Shown in pieces: positions 44,043-56,946 of a stretch of DNA of 64,000 nt (its first letter is position 1; each line of letters opens with the position of its first letter). This DNA is from Streptomyces sp. TLI_235 (lineage in GTDB: Bacteria; Actinomycetota; Actinomycetes; Streptomycetales; Streptomycetaceae). The notes under the pieces are model-generated. The model searched no databases. It had not been told where the DNA came from and saw only the letters and a program-made list of their open reading frames with translations. Position numbers and translations under genes: made by a program. The stretch is from assembly GCA_002300355.1 (NCBI GenBank), contig NSGV01000001.1, forward strand, positions 1,364,001 through 1,428,000. The letters run 5' to 3'.

Positions 44043-45268
44043 GTGATCCTCCGGGCCTCGGCGACCGCCTCGGCCATCTCTTCCGTCGTCACTTCCGCCG
44101 GCGTCACATCCGCCGACGGTGCCGGTGTCCCGACCGGCGTCACCCGGTAGCCCTGCCCGGTGGCGAGCACGTCCACCCATCGCCCGGCGGGGTGGCCGCA
44201 GCGCCGTTCGCAGCCCGACCAGTGCACCGGCAGGCCCGCGGCCGGGGCCCCCTCCAGTGCCCGGGTGGCGTCCGCCCGGACGTCGGCCCGGGAGGATCCG
44301 CAGCCGGGCAGGCCGGTGCAGGCGGTGGCCCGTTCCCAGGCGGCGCCCGGCCCGGTCCGGAATCCTGCCGCCGCCAGGTCGGCGAGCCGGTCGGCGGGTG
44401 CCCCGGGCAGCACGACCCCGCGCCAGGGGGTGAGCCGCAGCTCCCCCGCGGCCGCGTCGACCAGCACCCGCCACCGGGCGGAGCCGGCCGTGCCGAAGCG
44501 CAGCCCGACCGACAGGCCGCCGGGCAGCGCGCCGAGCGCGGGCGGCGCACCGGCGAACTCCGGGAGCCCGACCGGGCCGGGCGGCAGCAGGTCCGGGACC
44601 TCCCGCAGGTGCCAGGCGCTGCGGCCGGCGGCGCGCACCGCGTCCAGGAAGTCCCGGGCGGCGGCGAGCGCGGCGGTCACGGCCTCCGCGGCCGGGACGG
44701 CCCGCGCGGTGGCCGCCCGGCCGAGGCGCAGCAGGGCGGTGCCGTCCGGCGCTGCGATCAATGTCACATCGGCGTTCAGCGCGGCCACGTCGCCGCGGCC
44801 GTCGTCGAGGGCGAAGAGGAACTTGCCGGAGAGGCCGACCGCCCACGGGCTCGCGCAGAGCCTCGCGTCCAGCTCCCGTGCCCAGGCCTGCACATCGGCG
44901 TGGCCCGCGCCGGGGCCGGGCGAGGCGACGATGTTGCGGACCCGCTCGTGGGTGTCGGAGGGCAGCAGGCCGGAGGCCCGCAGCCGCCCGGCGAGCTCGG
45001 CGCCGCAGTTCGAAGCGAGGCCCCGCAGTTGGACGTTGCCGCGCGAGGTGATCTCCAGGTTGCCGTCACCCAGCGCCTCCGCGGCCTCGGCCAGCGCCAG
45101 CGCCTGACGCCCGGTCAGCAGCCCGCCGGGCAGGCGGACCCGGGCCAGCGCGCCGTCGGCGGCGGTGTGCAGGCGAAGGGCCCCCGGGCAGGCGTCCGAC
45201 CGGTCCCGGTCGGGCACGGCGGAGCCCGCCCCGGTGGGGTCGGGTGTGGGTGGCATGGCGGCGAGCAT
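44039..45268 (-). CDS. cobG: Precorrin-3B synthase (oxygen-dependent, siroheme/Fe-S)
   Basis: A 409-aa sulfite-reductase-like enzyme. [29 protein letters not shown] and [15 protein letters not shown] are the ferrodoxin-like half; the cluster and siroheme ligands are the cysteines in [16 protein letters not shown] and [14 protein letters not shown]. With O2 it hydroxylates C20 and forms the ring A lactone, the defining step of the aerobic pathway. Start uncertain: ATG 45268 or ATG 45256, neither with a good ribosome site. It is divergent from the riboswitch-controlled cobN; its stop overlaps the cobH start. Confidence 0.92.
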   Translation of the reverse strand: MLAAMPPTPDPTGAGSAVPDRDRSDACPGALRLHTAADGALARVRLPGGLLTGRQALALAEAAEALGDGNLEITSRGNVQLRGLASNCGAELAGRLRASGLLPSDTHERVRNIVASPGPGAGHADVQAWARELDARLCASPWAVGLSGKFLFALDDGRGDVAALNADVTLIAAPDGTALLRLGRAATARAVPAAEAVTAALAAARDFLDAVRAAGRSAWHLREVPDLLPPGPVGLPEFAGAPPALGALPGGLSVGLRFGTAGSARWRVLVDAAAGELRLTPWRGVVLPGAPADRLADLAAAGFRTGPGAAWERATACTGLPGCGSSRADVRADATRALEGAPAAGLPVHWSGCERRCGHPAGRWVDVLATGQGYRVTPVGTPAPSADVTPAEVTTEEMAEAVAEARRIT

Positions 45269-45342
45269 ACAGATTGTCCGACCGACCGCCCCGTCGCCTG
45301 CATCACAGTCCGCATGCTGTCCCGCGGCAGGGCGGCACCCCG

Positions 45343-45348
45343 TACGAT
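45343..45348 (+). promoter_or_regulatory. Candidate -10 for the cobN riboswitch transcript
   Basis: TACGAT, 38 bp before the aptamer core, would start the leader transcript at about 45355. Confidence 0.35.
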
Positions 45349-45385
45349 GCTGCCGGACGGTCCGCGCGGATCGTCCGACGCCAGC

Positions 45386-45474
45386 GACGGCAAGCGGAGG
45401 AAACCGGTGCAAATCCGGTGCGGTCCCGCCACTGTAACCACGGCTCAGCCGTGGAGCCAGGAACTCCCGCCGTC
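45386..45474 (+). promoter_or_regulatory. Cobalamin (B12) riboswitch upstream of cobN
   Basis: The conserved core is visible: AAACCGGTGCAAATCCGGTG (a short stem-loop), then CGGTCCCGCCACTGTAACC with the B12 box GCCACTG at 45428-45434, the hairpin CCACGGCTCAGCCGTGG, and GAGCCAGGAACTC. GACGGC (45386-45391) and GCCGTC (45469-45474) can close the aptamer. Binding of adenosylcobalamin should lower expression of cobN. About 245 bases separate the aptamer from the cobN ATG; the region contains a GGGGC/GCCCC-type stem candidate near 45484-45502 that could be the expression platform. Confidence 0.92.
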
Positions 45475-45719
45475 CTCCACCAGCCCGGGGCGCGGACCCC
45501 GAGGAAGGCCCGACCTGTGCGCTGCCGCATGCCCGGCTCCGCCGTCCCGCCCGGACGCGCCGAGCCGCCGCCCGCCGTCGCCGTGACTCCGGCGAACCCG
45601 ACGACCGGCCGCACCTCGTGCCCCGCACCCCGCTCCGCCCCGCCCACCGGGCTGCCGTCCGGCGCCCCGGTGCGCCGCCGCACGCCCCGGAACACCGACC
45701 AGGCCGGGAGGCCCTCCGC
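45475..45719 (+). other. Long leader between the riboswitch and cobN
   Basis: A 245-bp stretch, mostly C-rich. A Pro/Arg-rich frame (GTG 45517 to a TGA at 45721-45723) overlaps the cobN start as ATGA, but it resembles no family, so it is not called as a gene. GGGGCGCGGACCCC near 45487 may form a hairpin. Otherwise nothing is seen. Confidence 0.35.
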
Positions 45720-49328
<3,609 letters not shown>

Positions 49329-49342
49329 ACCGCACCCCCGGG

Positions 49343-49366
49343 GGCGCGGGGCGACTTCCCCGCGCC
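49343..49366. terminator. Repeat-derived hairpin after cobN
   Basis: GGCGCGGGG (49343-49351) pairs with CCCCGCGCC (49358-49366) around CGACTT, 14 bp after the cobN stop. It belongs to the same repeat family as the element at 23294, and the flanking TTCGGGTGACCCGGATTGCG also resembles that region. Confidence 0.65.
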
Positions 49367-49412
49367 TCCGTTCGGGTGACCCGGATTGCGCCGGATCTGC
49401 CCTTCCGGTGCA

Positions 49413-49418
49413 TACGAT
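49413..49418 (+). promoter_or_regulatory. Candidate -10 for leaderless lnt transcription
   Basis: TACGAT ends six bases before ATG 49425, which has no ribosome-binding sequence. The -35 is unclear. Confidence 0.4.
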
Positions 49419-49424
49419 CTCCGC

Positions 49425-50984
49425 ATGACGTTGCGCACGGCGTTGTCGCAGCCCGCCCGTTGGGCCGCCCTGGCGGCCGGGGGGCTGCCGGTGCTGGCCT
49501 TCCCCGGTGCGGGGCAGGCGTGGTTGGCGTGGGTGGCCCTGGTGCCCGGGATGCTGCTGATGCGGGCGGCGCCGGGCGGGCGCGAGGCGGCGGTGCGGGG
49601 CTGGTGGTTCGGGGCCGGGTTCATCCTGGTCGCGATGTACTGGCTGGTGCCGTCGATCGGGCCCGCGCTGCTGCCGCTGGCGGTGGTGGTCGGGGCGCTG
49701 CAGGCGGCGTTCGGCTTCGCGGTGTGGCGGCTGCTGCACGGCCGGGTGGGGCCGCGGCGGGCGGCCGCCGCGCTGGTGGTCCTGCCGTCGGTCTGGGTGG
49801 CCTGCGAGTTCGCCCGGTCCTGGCATGCGCTGGGCGGCCCGTGGGCGCTGCTCGGGGCGAGCCAGTGGGAGCATCCGTCGGTGCTGGCGCTGGCCTCGGT
49901 GGGCGGGGTGTGGCTGGTCGGCGCGGTGCTGGTGGCCTGCAACACGGCGGTCGTGCTGCTCTGCACGGGACGGCTGCGGGTGCTGGCGGCCGCCGCGGTG
50001 GCGGCGTGTCTGGCGGTGGGCCCGGTGCTGTTCGCGGTGCTTGCGCCGCCCCCGCGGGACGGTTCGGCGACGGTGGCGCTGGTGCAGCCCGGCCAGACGC
50101 CCGACGACGCTTCGCGGCTGGCGGCGAGCACCCGGATCACCCGGGGCCTGGCGGGCCGGCCGGTGGACCTTGTGGTGTGGGGCGAGAGCAGCACCACCGC
50201 CGACCTGGACCGGGACGCCGCCGTGCTGGCCGGCCTGCGGGCGCTGTCCGCGTCGAGCGGTGCGCAGCTGCTGGTCGGTGAGGACGCCCGGAAGGCGGAC
50301 GGCCGGATCTCCAAGGACGCGGTGCTGGTCACCCCGGACGGCGTGGCGGCCCGCTACCGCAAGATCCGGCTGGTGCCGTTCGGCGAGTACATCCCGTTCC
50401 GTTCGGCGCTCGGCTGGATCTCGGGGGTGAGCAGGGCCGCGGGCGAGAACCGGGCGCCGGGTGCCGCCTTCCACCTGCTGCCGACGACCGACCGGGCGGG
50501 CGCGCCGATGCCGGTGGGTGCGCTGATCTGCTTCGAGTCGGCCTTCCCGGACATGGCGCGGGCCGCGGCGCGGGACGGTGCGCCGCTGATCGTGTACCAG
50601 TCGGCGACGTCGACGTTCCAGCACACCTGGGCGCCGGCGCAGCACGCCTCGCTGGGCGCGATCCGGGCGGCGGAGACGGGCCGCCCGGTGGTGCAGGCGG
50701 CGCTGACGGGCGAGTCGGTGGCGTACGACCCGCAGGGGCGGCGGCTGGCCCGGCTGGGTACCGACGAGTCGGGGGCGCTGGTGGTGCGGGTGCCGCTGGC
50801 CGATCCGTCGGCGCTGACCTGGTACGACCGGCTCGGCGACTGGGTGCCGCTGGGCGCGGTGGCGGTGACGGTGCTGTCCGGGGCCGTGGTGCTGGCCCGC
50901 CGCCGTGCTGCGGGTTCCGCGGCCGGCGGGTCGGTGGCCGGGGAGCCGCAGGAGGCGGAGCCGACGGCCCGCGGCCGCACCTGA
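49425..50984 (+). CDS. lnt: Apolipoprotein N-acyltransferase
   Basis: A 519-aa membrane enzyme. Six or so N-terminal helices (to about residue 205) precede the nitrilase domain, with the catalytic triad Glu (VVWGESSTTA), Lys (RYRKIRLVPFGEYIPFR) and Cys (VGALICFESAFPD); a last helix (about 470-490) closes the fold. It adds the third acyl chain to the N-terminal Cys of lipoproteins, of which this window alone encodes at least four. ATG 49425 is preferred because it follows a -10 and seems leaderless; the frame extends upstream to 49386. The stop lies one base from the stop of the converging VOC gene. Confidence 0.9.
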   Translation: MTLRTALSQPARWAALAAGGLPVLAFPGAGQAWLAWVALVPGMLLMRAAPGGREAAVRGWWFGAGFILVAMYWLVPSIGPALLPLAVVVGALQAAFGFAVWRLLHGRVGPRRAAAALVVLPSVWVACEFARSWHALGGPWALLGASQWEHPSVLALASVGGVWLVGAVLVACNTAVVLLCTGRLRVLAAAAVAACLAVGPVLFAVLAPPPRDGSATVALVQPGQTPDDASRLAASTRITRGLAGRPVDLVVWGESSTTADLDRDAAVLAGLRALSASSGAQLLVGEDARKADGRISKDAVLVTPDGVAARYRKIRLVPFGEYIPFRSALGWISGVSRAAGENRAPGAAFHLLPTTDRAGAPMPVGALICFESAFPDMARAAARDGAPLIVYQSATSTFQHTWAPAQHASLGAIRAAETGRPVVQAALTGESVAYDPQGRRLARLGTDESGALVVRVPLADPSALTWYDRLGDWVPLGAVAVTVLSGAVVLARRRAAGSAAGGSVAGEPQEAEPTARGRT

Positions 50985-50985
50985 G

Positions 50986-51768
50986 TCAGGATCCGCCGGG
51001 CTCCCCCGAGCCGCCGCCGGCGACGTGGATGCCGAAGATCGCGCCCTGCGGGTCGTGCAGGACGGCGAGCCGGGGGCCGTCCGGGACGTCGGTGGGCGGG
51101 AGGACGATGGTGGCGCCGAGGACGGCGGCGCGTTCGGTGGTGGTGTCGACGTCGGCGACGGCGAAGTACGGCATCCAGTAGGGGCCGGCGTCGGCGGGGA
51201 ACTGGTCGGCCATGTCGGCCATGCCGCCGAACTCCCGGCCGGGCAGGCCCCACTGGGTGTACATCTCGCCGACGGTGACGCTCCAGCCGAAGACCCTCGG
51301 GTAGAACTCCTTGGCGCCATGGGTGTCGCGGGTGGCGAGTTCGACCCAGCCGAGCGCGCCGGGTTCGTCGATCAGGGGGGTGCCGGTGAAGGCGCGGGCC
51401 TGCCAGAGCGAGAAGACGGCGCCGGCCGGGTCGGCGGCGACCGCGAAGCGGCCGAGGTCGAGGACGTCGGCGGGCTCCATGAGCACCCGTCCCCCGGCGC
51501 CGCGCACGGCCGTCGCGGCGGCGTCCGCGTCGGCGACCGTGAAGGAGATCGTCCAGGTGGTGGGCTGGCCGGAGCGCTGGACGGGGCTGAGGCCGGCGAC
51601 CGGGTCGGTGCCGAGCATCATCAGCGTGTAGCCGCCGGCCTCGGGGTTGCTGTCGACCTCGGTGCGCCAGCCGAACGCCTCGCGGTAGAAGGCCTTGGAC
51701 CCCTCGGGGTCGGCGGTGGAGATCTCCACCCAGCAGGGGGCGCCGAGCGCGGGCCTGTCGATTCTCAT
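50986..51768 (-). CDS. VOC (glyoxalase/bleomycin-resistance-like) protein with two domains
   Basis: A 260-aa protein with two tandem VOC modules. The first (about 8-125) has PCWVEISTADPEGSKAFYREAFGW and ADPAGAVFSLWQ; the second (about 138-255) has GWVELATRDTHGAKEFYPRVFGWSV and HDPQGAIFGIHV. Each pair of modules makes one half-barrel site; such two-module proteins are common in actinomycetes (for example hydroxylase-like antibiotic-resistance or CFP30-type proteins). Substrate unknown. ATG 51768 lies one base after the dehydrogenase stop (TGA-G-ATG), so it is translationally coupled. Confidence 0.82.
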   Translation of the reverse strand: MRIDRPALGAPCWVEISTADPEGSKAFYREAFGWRTEVDSNPEAGGYTLMMLGTDPVAGLSPVQRSGQPTTWTISFTVADADAAATAVRGAGGRVLMEPADVLDLGRFAVAADPAGAVFSLWQARAFTGTPLIDEPGALGWVELATRDTHGAKEFYPRVFGWSVTVGEMYTQWGLPGREFGGMADMADQFPADAGPYWMPYFAVADVDTTTERAAVLGATIVLPPTDVPDGPRLAVLHDPQGAIFGIHVAGGGSGEPGGS

Positions 51769-51769
51769 C

Positions 51770-52678
51770 TCACTCCACCACCAGGACGAGTTTGCCGCGG
51801 GCGTGTCCGGACTCGACCTCGGCGAGTGCCTCCGGAGCCCGGTCGAGCGGGTAGGTCGCGGTGATCCGCGGGTCGAGGGCACCGGACGCGACGAGGTCGG
51901 CGACGTGCGCGAGGGCCTCACGGCCGGGGTTGCGGCGGACGGCGCTGCCGCCCAGTGCGGCGGCGGTGTCCGGGTCGGCGGTGGACACCAGCCGGGTGCG
52001 GTCGGTGAGGACGGCGGCGGCCTCCCGCAGGTCCTCGCCGCCGATCAGGTCGAGCAGACCGTCGACGCCGTCCGGGGCGGCGGCCCTGATCCGGTCGGCG
52101 ACGCCCTCGCCGTACCGGATCTGCACGGCGCCGACGGAGGCGACCCAGTCGCGGTTGCGGTCGGCGGCGGTGCCGACCACCTTGACGCCGCGGGCGCGGG
52201 CGATCTGCGCGGCGGCGCCGCCGACACCGCCGGCGATGCCGAGGACGAGCAGGGTGCGGCCGGGGTCCAGGGCGAGCTGTTCGACGGCGTCCCAGGCGGT
52301 GGCGGCGGCGACGGGCAGGGCGGCGGCCTCGGCGAAGCCCACCCCGGGCGGCTTGCGGGCGCTGACATCGGCGTCCAGCAGGGCGTGCTCGGCGTAGCCG
52401 CCGCCGACCGCGACACCGAAGACCTCGTCGCCGACGGCGAAGCCCTCGACCCCGGGGCCGACCGCCTCCACCACGCCGGCGGCCTCGGTGCCGAGGACGG
52501 CGGGCAGCGGGCGGTCGGTGCCGAGCCATCCGTTGCGGATCTTCCAGTCCACCGGGTTGACCCCGGCGGCGCGGACGGCGATCTGCAGCCGGTCCGGCCC
52601 GGGGACGGGCACGGGGCGGTCCAGGAACTCCTGCTGCTCCGGGCCTCCGAACGCCCGGTATCCGAACGCCTTGGACAT
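51770..52678 (-). CDS. NADP-dependent quinone/alcohol oxidoreductase (MDR family)
   Basis: A 302-aa medium-chain dehydrogenase/reductase without the structural-zinc loop. It opens [51 protein letters not shown], has [18 protein letters not shown], and a cofactor motif [30 protein letters not shown], placing it with quinone-oxidoreductase-like reductases. GGGAG precedes ATG 52678. It leads a two-gene operon with the VOC gene and is divergent from ribA across a region with two palindromic sites. Confidence 0.87.
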   Translation of the reverse strand: MSKAFGYRAFGGPEQQEFLDRPVPVPGPDRLQIAVRAAGVNPVDWKIRNGWLGTDRPLPAVLGTEAAGVVEAVGPGVEGFAVGDEVFGVAVGGGYAEHALLDADVSARKPPGVGFAEAAALPVAAATAWDAVEQLALDPGRTLLVLGIAGGVGGAAAQIARARGVKVVGTAADRNRDWVASVGAVQIRYGEGVADRIRAAAPDGVDGLLDLIGGEDLREAAAVLTDRTRLVSTADPDTAAALGGSAVRRNPGREALAHVADLVASGALDPRITATYPLDRAPEALAEVESGHARGKLVLVVE

Positions 52679-52789
52679 GCTGCTCCCTCGGGGTCGGCGA
52701 CTTCCTCCGCCCAGCTTGCTGGGCGACGGGCCGGGACGGCCGGGAATGGTGGGCCGAACGGGACGGTTGTGCGGGAGGCGAAGGCAGTT

Positions 52790-52848
52790 GTTCAAATTGG
52801 AACCACGGGGTACGGTCGGAGCCGGACCAACCGGTTCAAATCTGAACC
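52790..52848. promoter_or_regulatory. Two palindromic operator sites between the oxidoreductase and ribA
   Basis: Site 1 is GTTCAAATTGGAAC (52790-52803) and site 2 GGTTCAAATCTGAACC (52833-52848). Centres are 44 bp apart, about four helical turns. Site 2 ends 20 bp before the ribA ATG, so binding there would block ribA expression. The arms suggest a winged-helix dimer of MarR or HxlR type; no such gene lies in the window. Confidence 0.65.
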
Positions 52849-52868
52849 ACACGACTCGGAGGCCGGCC

Positions 52869-53528
52869 ATGCCGCAGACCGACACCGCCCGGACGCCGCT
52901 GCCCGCGCCCGCCACCGTGCGTTCCCGGGTGCGCATCCCGCTGGCGTTCCCGGACGGCTTCCGGGTCGAGGCCGAGGTGTTCACCTTCCACGGACTGGCG
53001 GACGGCGCCGAGCACCTGGCGCTCGCCCTCGGCGAGGTCGGCGACGCCCCGCTGGTGCGGCTGCACTCCGAGTGCCTGACCGGCGACGTCTTCGGCTCGG
53101 CCCGCTGCGACTGCGGCCCGCAGCTGCGCGAGTCCGTGGAGCGGATCGCCGAGGCCGGCGGCTACCTGCTGTACCTCCGTCAGGAGGGCCGCGGCATCGG
53201 CCTCTACAACAAGCTCGACGCCTACGCGCTGCAGGACTCCGGCCTGGACACCTACCAGGCGAACACCGCGCTCGGGCTGCCCGAGGACGGCCGCGACTAC
53301 ACCGCCGCCGCCCAGATGCTCGGCACTCTCGGTGCCACCGGCATCCGGCTGCTCTCCAACAACCCCGACAAGGCCGGCCAGCTCTCCCGGCTGGGCATCA
53401 CGGTGGCCGAGCGGGTGCCGACGGGTGTCCACCTCTCCGACAGCAACGTCCGCTACCTGCGCACCAAGGCGGACGGCACCTCCCGCACCGCCGGCCACGG
53501 CATCGAGTTCCTGTCGCTGGGCGCCTGA
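52869..53528 (+). CDS. ribA: Stand-alone GTP cyclohydrolase II
   Basis: A 219-aa RibA without the RibB (DHBP synthase) half found in many actinomycete riboflavin operons. The zinc site is [15 protein letters not shown] (three Cys), followed by [46 protein letters not shown] and the substrate-binding [12 protein letters not shown]. It opens GTP to the diaminopyrimidine precursor of riboflavin or deazaflavin. GGAGG stands five bases before the ATG. The solitary location and the palindromic operators suggest a regulated paralogue rather than the housekeeping copy. Confidence 0.93.
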   Translation: MPQTDTARTPLPAPATVRSRVRIPLAFPDGFRVEAEVFTFHGLADGAEHLALALGEVGDAPLVRLHSECLTGDVFGSARCDCGPQLRESVERIAEAGGYLLYLRQEGRGIGLYNKLDAYALQDSGLDTYQANTALGLPEDGRDYTAAAQMLGTLGATGIRLLSNNPDKAGQLSRLGITVAERVPTGVHLSDSNVRYLRTKADGTSRTAGHGIEFLSLGA

Positions 53529-53679
53529 CCGGGTTCACCTCACCCGAACGGCGCAGGGCGCGCGCGGCGGCCCCGTCCGCGTGGAAGCGTCGGGCGGTGG
53601 GCCGCGCCATCCGTCGCTGCACCCGCCCCGCGGCCCCGCCGGGTCTCCTCCCGGCGCGGACCGACCCGGGAGAGCGCCC

Positions 53680-54795
53680 GTGGAAACCGACTCCCTCACC
53701 GCCGAAGCCCTGCGCGAACTGCGCAGCCCCCGGCCCTACCCGGCAATCTCGCTGACCATGCCGACGCACCGCCGCGAGCCGGACAACGCCCAGGACGCGG
53801 TTCGGCTGAGGAACCTCCTCGCGGAGGCCGAGCGGCGCATCGACGCCGACCCGGAGGCCTCCCGGCAGGACCGCATCGAGCTGCACCGGCAGCTGGAGCG
53901 CGCGGTCGCCGAGGTGGACCTGCGGCACTCCCTGGACGGCCTGGTGGTGTACGCGACCACCGACCAGCACCAGGTCTGGAGCCTGCCCCGCGAGGTGCCG
54001 GAACGCGTCGTGCTGAGCGACACCTTCCTGACCCGCAACCTGGTCGCCGCCAAGGCGCAGGAGCGACCGTACTGGGTGCTGGCGGTGGCCGCCGACCGGG
54101 CCACCCTGTGGAGCGGCGCCGGGCTCGCCCTGCACGAGCACGAGGCGGACGGCTTCCCGATGGAGCCGGAGGGTGTGGACTGGGACGTCCAGCGCGAGGA
54201 GCGCACCGGCGGCCAGCCCAGCACCTTCAGCGACGAGGAGACCCGGCGCTTCCTGCGCGCCGTGGACACCGCGCTCGGCGGCGTCCTCGGTGCGGACCGC
54301 CGTCCGCTGTTCCTGGTCGGCCTGCCCCAGGCGGTGTCCGCGCTGCAGGAGGCGGGCGCGGCGGCGGGCTCCGCGGTCGCGACCGTGCTCAAGGGCGGCC
54401 TCACCGACGGCCCGGACCGCACCCTGCTGCAGGAACTCGCCCCGGCGATGGCCCAGTTCACCGCTCACGAGTCCGACCGGGTGGCGTCCGCGCTGGACTC
54501 GGCCCGCAGCCGCCGGGCCTTCGCGGCCGGCCTGGACGAGGTCTGGGAGGCCGTCTGCGAGGGCCGGGCCGAGATGGTGGCCGTCGAGGAGCATTTCCAG
54601 CGGACGATGCGCGTCGCCGACGGTCACCTCGCGCCGGTGGACGGCGACACGGCCGGCGGCTGGGAGGCCGGCGTCCGTGAGGACATCGTCGACGAACTCG
54701 TGGAGACCGCGCTGGACAAGGGCGCCGAGGTGGTCTTCCTGCCCGACGAGCAGCTCAGCGCGCACGACCGGATCGCCGCGGTGCTGCGCTACTGA
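53680..54795 (+). CDS. baeRF3-like protein (bacterial archaeo-eukaryotic release factor family)
   Basis: A 371-aa protein resembling the bacterial relatives of the archaeal/eukaryotic release factor eRF1 middle domain. It opens ALRELRSPRPYPAISLTMPTHRREPDNAQDAVRLRNLLAEAERRI and ends DELVETALDKGAEVVFLPDEQLSAHDRIAAVLRY; the central part has WVLAVAADRATLWSGAGLAL. The GGQ motif of true release factors is not visible. A role in ribosome or stress metabolism is only inferred from the family. The start GTG 53680 has GGGAGAG upstream. A 20-bp hairpin follows the stop. Confidence 0.7.
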   Translation: METDSLTAEALRELRSPRPYPAISLTMPTHRREPDNAQDAVRLRNLLAEAERRIDADPEASRQDRIELHRQLERAVAEVDLRHSLDGLVVYATTDQHQVWSLPREVPERVVLSDTFLTRNLVAAKAQERPYWVLAVAADRATLWSGAGLALHEHEADGFPMEPEGVDWDVQREERTGGQPSTFSDEETRRFLRAVDTALGGVLGADRRPLFLVGLPQAVSALQEAGAAAGSAVATVLKGGLTDGPDRTLLQELAPAMAQFTAHESDRVASALDSARSRRAFAAGLDEVWEAVCEGRAEMVAVEEHFQRTMRVADGHLAPVDGDTAGGWEAGVREDIVDELVETALDKGAEVVFLPDEQLSAHDRIAAVLRY

Positions 54796-54810
54796 CCGCG
54801 GCCGACCGGC

Positions 54811-54855
54811 CGCCGCGGCCCCCGGCCCGCACCACGCGGGTCGGGGGCCGCGGCG
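54811..54855. terminator. Hairpin terminator after the baeRF3-like gene
   Basis: Arms 54811-54830 and 54836-54855 pair over 20 positions (CGCCGCGGCCCCCGGCCCGC) with one G-U wobble and a 5-base loop, 15 bp after the stop. Confidence 0.75.
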
Positions 54856-54948
54856 CACCCGCCCGGCGCAGCCCTGCGCGCGGCGGGCCGCCCCGCGACG
54901 GAGGCTGGACGGGTCGTGTCCCCTCGGCCGAGCGTTCCAGGAGCCGCC

Positions 54949-55623
54949 ATGTCCCCGCACCCCCGCCTTCGCTCCCTCACCGGGCCCACCGCCCGGGCCG
55001 GCGCGATCCTCGTCGCGGCCGCCGCCCTGACCGCGACGGCCGCGGCGTGCAGCTCGGAGAAGACGAAGGGCGGGATCAGCCCGGCGGTCGTGTCGGCCGC
55101 CGCGGAGGCCTCCCGGCACGCGGCCTCGGCCGCCGCCGAGGCCTCGGAGCTGGCCGGCGAGGACGCCTCGGCCGCCGCGTCGAGCGCCGCCGCGCTGATC
55201 TCGGAGGCCGCCTTGGCCCGGGCCGCGTCCGCCTCCGCGGCGGCGGCCTCGGTGGAGTCCCGGGCGGCCGCCTTCGAGTCCTCGGTGTCCGCGCAGGTGT
55301 CGAAGTCCCGGCAGAGTGCCAGTGCCGCGCTGAGCGGGGTGGCCGGCACCGGCAACGCGATCGGCGACGTGACGCTGACCGGTGTGCCCACCACCGCCAC
55401 CGACGGCTTCCCGGCGGCCACCGTCACCATCACCAACTCCTCGTCGCAGAAGGCGAGCTACGCGGTGCAGGTGGACTTCGTGGACACCTCCGGCGCCACC
55501 GTGGAGACGGTGGTGGTCGGCACCGCGGACGTCGCCCCGGGCGAGCGCCGCACCGTGCTCGCGCACGGTGACCAGAAGGTGGACGCGGCGAGCGCCAAGG
55601 TCGTCCGGGCGCAGCGGTTCTGA
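54949..55623 (+). CDS. Lipoprotein with Ala/Ser-rich helical stalk and FxLYD-like domain
   Basis: A 224-aa lipoprotein: signal peptide with lipobox ATAAAC (Cys34), then about 90 residues of Ala/Ser/Glu repeats (AAAEASRHAASAAAEASELAGEDASAA) that should form a long helix or coiled coil. A C-terminal beta domain (about 130-224) reads GDVTLTGVPTTATDGFPAATVTITNSSSQKASYAVQVDFVDTSGATVETVVVGTADVAPGERRTV, close to the FxLYD/DUF3426-type immunoglobulin-like modules of streptomycete surface proteins. Function unknown; the stalk would hold the domain away from the membrane. ATG 54949 has AGGAG six bases upstream. Confidence 0.75.
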   Translation: MSPHPRLRSLTGPTARAGAILVAAAALTATAAACSSEKTKGGISPAVVSAAAEASRHAASAAAEASELAGEDASAAASSAAALISEAALARAASASAAAASVESRAAAFESSVSAQVSKSRQSASAALSGVAGTGNAIGDVTLTGVPTTATDGFPAATVTITNSSSQKASYAVQVDFVDTSGATVETVVVGTADVAPGERRTVLAHGDQKVDAASAKVVRAQRF

Positions 55624-55710
55624 GCAGGCCGTCGCGGGGCCGGGGTGCCGGGCGGGCGCCCCCACCGCATGCTGGGAGCGGGGGATCTTCCACGTCGGAG
55701 GTGGCCACTC

Positions 55711-56934
55711 ATGCAGGAACGAGGCACTGGGGACCTGGAGGCCGTCGTCATCGGCGCCGGTCCGTACGGGCTGGCGACGGCGGCGCACCTGCGGGGCGCG
55801 GGCGTCCCCTTCCGGGTGTTCGGCGATCCCATGGCGGGCTGGCGCGACCGGATGCCCGCGGGGATGTTCCTCAAGTCGACACCGCGCGCCTCCTGCATCG
55901 CCGACCCCTCGGGCCGGTACGGGTTCAACGACTTCCGCACCCGCTCGGGCCGCGGCCCGGTCGGCGACACGTACCCGATCCCGCTGGACGAGTTCATCGA
56001 GTACGGCGAATGGTTCCAGCGGCAGCGGGTGCCCGAGCTGGAGCGCACGCAGGTCACCGAAGTGGAGGGCGCGCCCGGCGGCTTCCGGGTGTCGCTGGAG
56101 GACGGCCAGACGGTGACGGCCCGCTCGGTGGTGGTGGCGGCCGGACTGCGGCCCTTCGCACACATCCCGCCCGAACTTTCCGCGGTGCTCGAGGCCGGCC
56201 TCTGCTCGCACACCAGCGAGCACGCCGACCTGGCGAAGTTCGCCGGGCAGCGGGTGGCGGTGGTGGGGGCCGGTCAGTCGGGCCTGGAGAGCGCGGCCCT
56301 GCTGCACGAGGCCGGGGCCTCCCCCACCGTGGTGGTGCGCGGCCCCCGGCTGGTGTTCGGTGACACGCCGGACGCCGACCTGCCGTCCACCCGCCCGCTC
56401 ACCGCCCGGGTGACCAAGCCGTCCAGCGGGCTCGGCCCGGGGTGGGGTCTGCGCGCCTACACCGACATCCCCTGGGCCTTCCGGTTCCTGCCGGACGAGG
56501 CGCGGGCCGTCCGGGTCCGCAAGGTGCTCGGCCCGGCCGGGGCATGGTGGCTGCAGGACCGGGTGGACGGGCGGTTCCCGGTGCTCACCGGGCACCCGCT
56601 GGCGGCGGCCGAGGCGGTCGACGGCACCGTCCGGCTGAGCCTCGAAGGCCCGACCGAACTGCTGGAGGCGGACCACGTCCTGGCGGCAACCGGCTACCGG
56701 GTGGACGTGGCGCGGCTCGACATCCTGGACGAAGGACTGCGGCGGGCGGTGCGGCGGACGGACACGGGAGCACCGCGGCTGACCTCCGCGCTGGAGTCCT
56801 CGGTACCGGGCCTGTACTTCACCGGGCTGGCCGCGGCGGACACCTTCGGGCCGGTGATGCGGTTCGTCGTCGGCACTTGCTTCGCGGCCCGGCGGATCGG
56901 CCACCACATCGCCGCCCGCAGCAGCACTGCCTAG
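55711..56934 (+). CDS. FAD-dependent pyridine nucleotide-disulfide-type oxidoreductase / monooxygenase
   Basis: A 407-aa flavoprotein with FAD motif AVVIGAGPYGLATAAHLRGAG (about 12-32), an NAD(P) motif RVAVVGAGQSGLESAALLHEAG (about 180-200) and a late FAD segment PGLYFTGLAAADTFGPVMRFVVGT. This layout resembles flavin-containing monooxygenases and the BVMO-like oxidoreductases found beside surface-glycan or ATP-grasp genes. No redox cysteine pair is seen, so it is probably a monooxygenase or amine oxidase-like enzyme; substrate unknown. GGAGG precedes ATG 55711. It is convergent with the ATP-grasp gene. Confidence 0.8.
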   Translation: MQERGTGDLEAVVIGAGPYGLATAAHLRGAGVPFRVFGDPMAGWRDRMPAGMFLKSTPRASCIADPSGRYGFNDFRTRSGRGPVGDTYPIPLDEFIEYGEWFQRQRVPELERTQVTEVEGAPGGFRVSLEDGQTVTARSVVVAAGLRPFAHIPPELSAVLEAGLCSHTSEHADLAKFAGQRVAVVGAGQSGLESAALLHEAGASPTVVVRGPRLVFGDTPDADLPSTRPLTARVTKPSSGLGPGWGLRAYTDIPWAFRFLPDEARAVRVRKVLGPAGAWWLQDRVDGRFPVLTGHPLAAAEAVDGTVRLSLEGPTELLEADHVLAATGYRVDVARLDILDEGLRRAVRRTDTGAPRLTSALESSVPGLYFTGLAAADTFGPVMRFVVGTCFAARRIGHHIAARSSTA

Positions 56935-56946
56935 GGACGACCGCCA

